A stretch of DNA of 64,000 nt, taken from assembly GCA_963580285.1 (NCBI GenBank), contig CAUZLF010000733.1, positions 62,001 through 126,000 on the forward strand, given 5' to 3'. Both the position numbers and the translations under genes were made by a program. The DNA is from Lucinisca nassula. Lineage: Eukaryota; Mollusca; Bivalvia; Lucinida; Lucinidae. Shown here in pieces: positions 57,056 through 64,000 of the stretch. Under the pieces are notes generated by a model, which worked only from the letters and a program-made list of their open reading frames with translations, had not been told where the DNA came from and searched no databases. Numbering within the stretch: position 1 is the first letter of the stretch; every line of letters starts with the position of its first letter.

Positions 57056-59640
57056 GCTCACCTTAGCCGAAGGCTCACAAGGTGAGCTTATAGAATAGGT
57101 AGGCATCCGTCGTCCGTCCGTCCGTCCGTCCGTCGTCCGTCCGTCCGTCACCATCTTTGACCAGTTATATCTCTGCAAAATGCTGGCTGATCTCAATCAT
57201 TTCTCAGCTGTAGCATGCCTCTGGTCAGGGAATGATGTCATAAGCTTTTTATCGAAATTGAATGGAAACTCTTGTTTGCATGGCAACCGCAAGGTCCCAT
57301 AGACTTACAATGAGAACATGTCTGTCCATGCTGTAGTACCCTCAGGTTTGATCTGATCCTTCTGAACTGACACATAAGTCGGCTTGGGGTAAAAGCTCGA
57401 TTGAGTTAGAAAATTGCAAAGTCGACCCAATTATCATAGAGTTGTGTCCCTTTGATTGCTAAAAATGTTTATTTTTGATATTGTGATCACTGTAGCCCCC
57501 TCAGTTTTGATCGGATCTTTCTGAGACTAATATACAGTCGAACTTCAATGGCTCGAACACCTTTGGGACCTCGAAATTCTGTTCGAGACAGGGGTAGTTG
57601 GAGCCACTGAGATTACTGTCAGGAGGCATAACGGGATACTTTTAGACATCTTTTCGGTGTTCTATAATGAAAATGCATGCTGTGTGTACTCATTAGAATC
57701 GCCTCATCGAGGCGATTCTAATGAGTACACACAGCATACATTTGCAAGATAAAAGACTAAAATATCCTTAATTATCCCCCAATATTTCTTATGTAGAGGA
57801 TGTCGCTAGGGGCTCAAGAATGGGTTCGACACATCCATGGTAAACGAGCCATCGGTGTTCGAGCCATCGAAATTCTACTGTACAAGTAAATCATGGTTAA
57901 AAGCCCGGAAGAGTTCGAAAACTAGCAATGTCACTCAATTACCCACGGAGTTATGTCCCCTACTCAGCTGAAAATGCTTATGTTTGACATTGTCATCACT
58001 GTGGCCCCTTCAGTTTTGATTGGATCCTCTTGAAACTTACAAACAAGACAGTCGGGGTTAAAAAGCTCGAATGAGTTCAAACACTGGCGAGGTCGGCCTG
58101 TCATAGGTTACGTCCCCTTGAATACTGAAAATGCCTAATTTTGGGCTTGTCATCACCGTAGCCCCTTCAGTTTCTATCGTATCTTTTTGAAACCTACACG
58201 TATGTAAGGGATAAAACCTCGACTGAGTTAAAACAAATGGTGAGGTCGGCCTATATTTCCGAGAGTTATGTCCCCTTGATTACAGAAAATCCCTATATTT
58301 GACCTTGTCATGACCGTAGCCCCTTCAGTTTTTATCAGAACTTCTTGAAACTTACATGTATGTAAGTCAGGGATAAACGCTTGGATCAGTTCGAAAACTG
58401 ATGAGGTCAGCTTATTTATCATAGAGTTTCGTCCCTTTGATTGCAGATAATGCCTAATTTTTGGCCTTGTCATCCCCGTAATTCCTTCAGTTTTCATTGG
58501 ATCTTCTTGCAACTTATAGGTAAAGAAGTCAGGGATAAAAGCTAGAATTACTTCGAAAACTAACGATGTCAGTCACAGAGTTATGTCCCCTACTTTGCTG
58601 AAAATGCTTATTTTCGACCTTGTCATCACCGTTGCTCCTTCCGTTTTGATCGAATCTTTTTTAAACTTGCAAGCAAGTAAGTCAGGGATAAAACCTCGGA
58701 TGAGTTCGAAAACTAGTGAGGTTGGCCTATTTATCATATACTTACATCCCATTGATTGCAGAAAATGCCTATTTTTGACATTGTCATCACCACAGCCCTT
58801 ACAGTTTTTATGGGATCTTCTTGAAATTTACTTGTAAGCAAGTCAGGGATAAAAGCTCGAATGACTTTGAAAACCGTAGAGGTTGGCTTAATATCATAGG
58901 AGTTATGTCCCCCTTGGTTGCAGAAAATGCTAATTTTTCACATCGTCATCACCGCTGCTCCTTCAGTTTGTCTGATCTTCTTGAAACTTGCAAACAAGTA
59001 AGTCAGGGATAAAAGCTCGGATGAGTTTGAAGACTAGTGTGGTTTGCCTACTTATCATAGAGTCACATTCCTTTGATTGCAGAAATGCCTATCAGTTGAC
59101 CTTGCCATCACCATAACAGATTCAGTTTTATTGGATCTTCTTGAAACTTACTTATAAGCAAGTCGGGGATAAAAGCTCGAATGAGTTCGAAAAGCGGTGA
59201 GGTGGGCCTATTTATAATAAGAGTTATGTCCCCATTGGCTGCAGAAAATGCTTACTTTTGACCTTGTCATCACTGTAAACACTTCATTTTTGTCGAATCT
59301 TCTTGAAACTTACATGTAGGTAATTCAGGGATAAAAGTTCGGATGAGTTCAAAACAGATGGTGTCAGTCTGTTTATCAAAGAGTAATGTTTCTTTGATTA
59401 AAAACAATGCCTGTTTTTTTTTTTTTTGGCCTTGTCATCACCATAGCCCCTTCAGTTTTGATCGGATCTTTTAAAAACTTACAAACAAGTCAGGTATAAA
59501 AGCTCTTATGAGTTCAAAAATGATGAGATTGACGTATTTATTTCCCTTCGATTGCTAAAAATGCCCATTTTTGACATTCTCATCATCATAAGTCCCTAAG
59601 TTTTGAATAGATCTTTTACATAGACTTACCTATATAGAGG
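57056..59640 (+). repeat. Hairpin-led tandem-repeat module (GCTCACC type)
   Basis: It starts with hairpin GCTCACCTTAGCC / GGCTCACAAGGTGAGC, then (GTCC)n at 57106-57149. From about 57340, a dozen or more ~165-bp units follow with CTTCTTGAAACTTAC, AAGTCAGGGATAAAAGCTCG and GAGTTATGTCCCCTTGATTG. A pogo-like MITE interrupts the second unit. Confidence 0.8.
57535..57880. mobile_element. pogo/Tigger-like MITE carrying a MITE-A hairpin
   Basis: TA flanks both ends. The TIRs are CAGTCGAACTTCAATGGCTC and CAGTAGAATTTCGATGGCTC, followed by GAACACC. TA target and CAGT tips fit pogo/Tigger. Inside, 57660-57755 carries a MITE-A-type hairpin whose arms (GTGTGTACTCATTAGAAT / ATTCTAATGAGTACACAC) differ from the family but still pair. 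Confidence 0.8.
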
Positions 59641-59819
59641 AAACCTTTAAAGATCCTCTTTTCTGAAACAACAAGGCTAGGTCTTTGATATTCGGTATGA
59701 AGCTTCATCTAGCGGACCTGTACCAAGATTTTTAAATTATAGCCTTGGAACGTAATATGACCCTGCACATGGTTCAACTGATGTATATGGGGGCTGTTTA
59801 CTATTAAATCCGTATTTAT

Positions 59820-60365
59820 AGATATCCATAATTATTTATGGATATCCATAATTCGAATTATGTATATCCATAATTATTTATGGATATCCATTATTTTTTG
59901 GGATATCCATAATTATTTATGGATATCCATAATTCGAATTATGGATATCCATTATTATTTATGGATATCCATAATTCGAATAATTGATATCCATAATCTC
60001 GAACTATCGATATCCATAAAACGATCTGAATTAATGATATCCATAAATCGAATAATGGATATCCATTATTCGGCTAATTTATGGATATCCATAAATCAAA
60101 TTATGGATATCGATAAATCGAAATATTAATATTCATAAATCAAATTATGGATATCCATTATTATCTATGGATATCCATAATTATTTATAGGTAATCATAA
60201 TTTGAATTATGGATATCCATAATCTCGAATTATGGATATCCATAAATCGATCTGAATTGATGATATTCACAAATCGAATAATGGATAACCATTATTCGAT
60301 TTACTGATATCCATAATTCGAATTATGGATATCCATTATTAGGCTGATTTATGGATACCCCTATT
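59820..60365. repeat. Array of ATGGATATCCAT palindromes
   Basis: About 25 copies of TATGGATATCCATAA or near variants, spaced about 15-25 bp by links such as TTCGAAT, TTATTT or CTCGA. A second, coarser repeat is visible: the block with ACGATCTGAATTAATGATAT (60012) recurs at about 60250. Confidence 0.85.
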
Positions 60366-60767
60366 TTACCTTTGACTGATCTCTAAGAACGACCTTTACT
60401 TTGAAAGAACTGCCCTGGGCCATGCTCGCGACACATCGTCTCATAATGCTTAACATTTCTGTGAAATAATTTTAAAATTCACCCAGAAATGAAAAAAATA
60501 ACGTTATTGATCGTGCATTATGCATGCATGCAAACAATTCCAATGCAAATTTAAAAATGGCTGACATATGAACGAGCGGACGGAAGGACTAAGAAAACGT
60601 ATAAAGGAGAATGACCTTGCTAGAGGCTCCCCGTTCCTAGTGAGCCTCTATCATGCCATTCGATTGCATATCTATTTATACAGTGTGTCACATGGATTTG
60701 AATATTTATTATTTTACCTGACAATCATCTTCAAACGGAGTTTGTCTGTGGTCTCATTTCTTTGTTT
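60366..60767. other. Non-coding stretch
   Basis: No gene recognised. The 72-residue frame at 60568 runs into the SINE and is not supported. Confidence 0.5.
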
Positions 60768-60998
60768 ACGGGCCTCCGTGGCCTAGTGGATAAGAGCGCT
60801 GACTCTTAGTCATTAGGTCTCTCACCGCCGTAGGTTCGAGCCTCGCTCGGGTCACGTGTGAGACGCCAAGTTCTGCAACGGAAGGTCAGGTGGTTTTTCT
60901 ACGGGTACTCCGGTTTTCGCCCACCTCTGATTAACGATCGGCTCGATATGAGTGAAATAATCTTGAAAGGGCCGTAAAACCCAAACCAAAAAAAAAAA
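60768..60998 (+). mobile_element. SINE-6 with 12-bp target duplication
   Basis: The head is GGGCCTCCGTGGCCTAGTGG with B box TAGGTTCGAGCCTCG. The body has GGGTACTCCGGTTTTCGCCC, which recalls the conserved core of some animal SINEs. The tail is GGGCCGTAAAACCCAAACC then A-rich. ATTTCTTTGTTT is perfect at 60756-60767 and 60999-61010. Confidence 0.92.
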
Positions 60999-61264
60999 AT
61001 TTCTTTGTTTTGCTATCTTCTCCATATAATCACAGCCTTTCCTGACTGTCGCAGAGACATGCGACTTGTTGGAGAAGTCGGCGGAGGGCCAGGTCTAAAA
61101 CGTTCCCAAAGTGATGAGTATTAAAAGCGAGAAACGAAAAAATCGACGATTCAGATTTTCTGAACGGAGTTTAGTTAACAACTCAACTCAACTTTATTTG
61201 CAAATCACATATCATAACATTGAATACATGAAATGCGCCCATTGAAGGCAGAGAATACCAACAA

Positions 61265-61265
<1 letters not shown>

Positions 61266-61318
<53 letters not shown>
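61266..61318 (+). repeat. (AAT)n microsatellite
   Basis: About 53 bp of AAT units, just after a stretch containing AACTCAACTTTATTTGC that may be the end of an older retroelement. Confidence 0.9.
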
Positions 61319-61322
<4 letters not shown>

Positions 61323-61459
61323 TCAAAATTCAGTTAATTTTCGTAAATATTCGGAAGTCTCCACCGAGTCTAATAGCTAAGACACGCTACCGACCGGAGA
61401 ATTCCATATCACGGTGATTCCACACACTCAGAGCAAGCCTGCGCACATATTGACCTTAT

Positions 61460-61585
61460 CCGCATCATTCCACGGCCCCTCAGTGCCGGGAAAACGGGCA
61501 ACCAGATAACCACCCCCGACCTTTCAGGGGGTCCGGCCACCCAACACCGACAAAGGGTAAGCCGGGAGCCAGCAAATAACCAACA
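61460..61585. mobile_element. Relative of the 31731 foldback MITE
   Basis: Shares GGGAGCCAGCAAATAA and the stem ACCACCCCCGACC / GGGGGTCCGG with the element at 31731-31904, but its outer ends are not recognisable. Confidence 0.5.
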
Positions 61586-61833
61586 AATATATAACTAACA
61601 TACTCCACTTTGTTACAGCACTGAGTGACCCGTTTATCGGGGCTTGTTGCAACTTTAACTACATTTCCAGTTTGTTTGTTTTTTTTGTTCTTTAAGTAAA
61701 CACTGGACATTCTGACATGACGCTGAGTTGTTGCCTTCACCTCTAATCTGAGGCGGCTGACATGGTCCAGCATTATTTATTATTTTCTTCTCTGTAGGAC
61801 GGTATGCATATATGAGTCATTTATCAGTCTTCT

Positions 61834-61849
61834 CATTATTTTTCTTCAG
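61834..61849 (+). promoter_or_regulatory. Probable 3' splice site upstream of the membrane-protein gene
   Basis: A pyrimidine tract ending TTTTTCTTCAG, with the exon beginning at 61850. It suggests that 61850 onward is a later exon and that a 5' UTR exon lies upstream, possibly outside what can be recognised. Confidence 0.5.
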
Positions 61850-61875
61850 GCTTATCCAAATGAACGCGAGAAATC

Positions 61876-62601
61876 ATGGAAGTAACACCCGATCTTGTGA
61901 TGTTTATTGTCCAGTTGGTGTATCAACTGCTTTTACAGACTGGCCTAAACACGGCTGCAGAGGTCATCAATTGTAACAAAAAGAAAATCCTTATAATTCG
62001 AATGGTGATATCCTTATTTTTTGACCTTGTACAAATTATTTATTTGCTGGCTGTCGAATGGAATTTTTGGTCACCTGAAAAGAAATTTGGACTTATCTTT
62101 TTCGTGATTATTATAGTTTTCATCTATATAGCTACAGTATATTTAATAAATGCCGATGCAAAACTTATACGGTCTAAAAGGGCTGAATGGTTCAAAGACG
62201 AGCAAAACATTATTTTTGCAAAAGCATGTCAGCTTACCGTTGCAATTGTTTCATTGGTTGTCCCAATAACACATGGCTTTACCAAAGACGATGACTCACT
62301 ATTACTGTTGATTTTGATGATAGTTGGTGGCATTGATATATTTCTTGTATCTTTGTGGATTGTGATTTATTTGGTGCTACTCTGCCGGGATAGTGATAGT
62401 ATAAAGTTCAATACAAACGAAGATACAAACCCAGAGCCATATGAAGACTGTGTGTCTATAACTGCAGCAATCATATGTAGTATTATACTTTTACCGGTCG
62501 CTGTAGTTGTAGGCATATGTGTTTTGATTGTTTTGCTGGTAACAATGATTTACTTGCTTATTGACGAACATTGCAACTGTTCTAAGATTGGACCATCATA
62601 G
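61876..62601 (+). CDS. Multi-pass membrane protein, 241 residues, unknown family
   Basis: This is the only convincing intact gene. Hydrophobic segments fall at about residues 8-24, 37-60, 71-92, 114-134, 141-169 and 194-229. The last may be one long or two short passes. Loops are charged, with KKKK-type and RSKRAEWFKDEQ stretches between passes and an acidic loop at 171-191 (DSDSIKFNTNEDTNPEPYED). The C-terminus is short with two cysteines. There is no cleavable signal peptide, kinase, channel pore or receptor motif I can name. It probably acts in a cellular membrane. The start is the ATG in AATCATGG, 26 bases after a splice acceptor. An out-of-frame ATG at 61860 opens a 38-codon frame ending at 61976 that could lower translation. 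A single coding exon with the stop at 62599-62601. A possible AATTAAA polyadenylation signal lies at 62805. A retrocopy origin is possible. Confidence 0.7.
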   Translation: MEVTPDLVMFIVQLVYQLLLQTGLNTAAEVINCNKKKILIIRMVISLFFDLVQIIYLLAVEWNFWSPEKKFGLIFFVIIIVFIYIATVYLINADAKLIRSKRAEWFKDEQNIIFAKACQLTVAIVSLVVPITHGFTKDDDSLLLLILMIVGGIDIFLVSLWIVIYLVLLCRDSDSIKFNTNEDTNPEPYEDCVSITAAIICSIILLPVAVVVGICVLIVLLVTMIYLLIDEHCNCSKIGPS

Positions 62602-62893
62602 AGAAATCTCATGCATGAGGCGAAGTGACCGGAAATCGAACTTTAAAAGCATTTAAGCCAGAGAAACACTTTTAATGGATCTATTACAACTCACCAACAA
62701 ACTACAAACCGACACGACACGTAACCGACAACTTTTTTCTCACCGACACATGCAGCCAAATCATTGACACAACAACTGGCCGTCACGATAGGCCAAAGAC
62801 AGAAAATTAAAAAAACAACTCGCTCGCCGACACTTGTTTTTCCTGGCTTGAATAGTAAAATAACCCAAACACGATTTTATGATTGACCAATAC

Positions 62894-63173
62894 CATCATG
62901 AAAACACACCTTTATCATTTTGATCCCCTTGAACCCCACTTTTATATAGTAAAACTGGGATTTACAGGGGTAAACCTTATTTTTCTTATTTCTGCTATAA
63001 AATATAAATTGTGGGTACTCTTTAGAACCGCCTCAATGAGGTGGTTCTAACGAGTACCCACAATCTATATTTTGAGCAGAAATAAGAAAAATATCACAAT
63101 TTTTCTTCATATTTTTTTTTATTTTTTCGGCGATAAAGGTGGCAATGTATTTGTATAGGCGTGTTTTCGTAAT
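62894..63173 (-). mobile_element. MITE-A complete copy
   Basis: Ends CATCATGAAAACACACC and GGCGTGTTTTCGTAATT. The hairpin is GGGTACTCTTTAGAACCGCC / GGTGGTTCTAACGAGTACCC, and the outer stem includes TTTTCTTATTTCTGCT. Confidence 0.85.
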
Positions 63174-63281
63174 TTGTAGCCAAATCATTGACACAACAAC
63201 TGGCCGACACGATAGGCCAAAGACAGAAAATTAAAAAAAAAAAAACCCGCTCGCCGCACGATTTTTATGATTGACCAATAC

Positions 63282-63645
63282 CATCATTAAAACCCACCTA
63301 TATAATTTTGACCCCCTTGAACCCCACTTTTATATAGTAAAACTGAGGTTTACAGGGGTAAACCTTATTTTTATTATTTCTGCTCTCAAATATAGATTGT
63401 GGGTACTCTTTAGTACCGCCTCAATTAGGTGGTTCTAACGAGTACCCACAATCTATAGTTGAGAGCAGGATTGTGGGTACTCTTTAGTACCGCCTCAATT
63501 AGGTGGTTCTAACGAGTACCCACAATCTATAGTTGAGAGCAGAATTAATAAAAATAAGGTTTACCCCTGTTAACCCCAGTTTTACTATATAAAAGTAAAA
63601 AAATATAAAATATCACCATTTTTCATCTTGTTTTACAATGTATTT
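63282..63645 (-). mobile_element. MITE-A copy with duplicated hairpin
   Basis: The hairpin region from GATTGTGGGTACTCTTTAGT through GTTGAGAGCAG is present twice in tandem (about 63396-63541), giving two adjacent stem-loops. The distal TIR is degraded. Confidence 0.8.
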
Positions 63646-64000
63646 GAAAGTTGATTTTTGAAAGTTGATTTATAAAATCAAGTTTCTATGTCATTACATT
63701 TCTACTTCCTGTACTGGACCGCGTGACTCCACTTTCGCTATTTGTTCGCTGCATAAAATAGTCCAAAGGAACTCTTGAAAACTAATTTTGCAGGCATGGA
63801 ACGTCTTTCAAAATATTTCATTTTTCGAGATTTTATACGGATTGAATATAAATTGGAACAAAACGACATATTGTGAACAGAAAACAATACTCTAGGATTA
63901 TTTTCCTACCCGCTTTCCGATGATATTTATGTTTTACTCTTTCATCCCTGAGTTTCTGAACAGGACTCTTCTCGCTTTAAATATGTTCTTATAGAAAGGG
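63646..64000. other. Non-coding end of window
   Basis: No gene recognised. GAAAGTTGATTT is repeated near 63646 and 63659. Confidence 0.5.

Larger units (their letters stand above)
62755..63645. repeat. ~420-bp tandem duplication including MITE-A
   Basis: GCCAAATCATTGACACAACA starts at 62755 and again at 63178. In both copies it leads to GATTGACCAATACCATCAT and a MITE-A. The unit was therefore duplicated after MITE insertion. Confidence 0.8.

Overview
This is eukaryotic, AT-rich, intron- and repeat-dominated DNA with almost no coding sequence. The combination of tRNA-derived SINEs, hairpin MITEs, long dinucleotide and tetranucleotide microsatellites and 'TCCG/TGTC' tandem-repeat modules points to a lophotrochozoan, most likely a bivalve mollusc. 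That placement is inference from the repeat style; no marker gene in the window proves it.

Coding content: one convincing gene, at 61876-62601, encodes a 241-residue multi-pass membrane protein of unknown family behind a plausible splice acceptor. Two copies of a decayed DDE (Tc1/mariner-type) transposase C-terminus lie at 7255-8260 and 52801-53291, each inside a TIR-bounded transposon. An unknown signal-peptide-like reading frame is present twice in the inverted repeat 1361-1916 / 3596-4150.

Layout: 1-12.7 kb holds an inverted-repeat pair, SINEs, a hairpin MITE and transposon copy 1. From 12756 to 42907 runs what looks like one 30-kb foldback-like element. Its arms are about 3 kb, inverted, and built from arrays of a short hairpin (AACAGAGGA / TCCTCTGTT) separated by recurring spacers. 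The arms are bounded by near-identical outer sequence and ATAGATAG on both sides. Its 18.7-kb interior is filled with nested elements: SINEs, a 1.1-kb TIR element, a 1.9-kb element with 8-bp target duplication, MITEs and microsatellites. The right arm is split by a 5.2-kb element with palindromic TIRs and a clean 9-bp target duplication (35034-40261), which itself contains a piggyBac-like MITE, a 208-bp MITE and a SINE elsewhere in the arm. From 43 to 60 kb come tandem-repeat modules that start with a short hairpin plus TCCG/TGTC runs, more SINEs and MITEs, transposon copy 2, and an array of ATGGATATCCAT palindromes (59.8-60.4 kb). The membrane-protein gene and two tandem copies of the main hairpin MITE close the window.

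The recurring theme is palindromes: at least six unrelated families of hairpin-forming repeats occur here. Within the commonest MITE (about 14 copies) the two hairpin arms change together between copies. Insertion order can be read from nesting and target-site duplications at many places, and these are the best-supported statements in this annotation. Family names such as SINE-1 or MITE-A are local labels for this window only.
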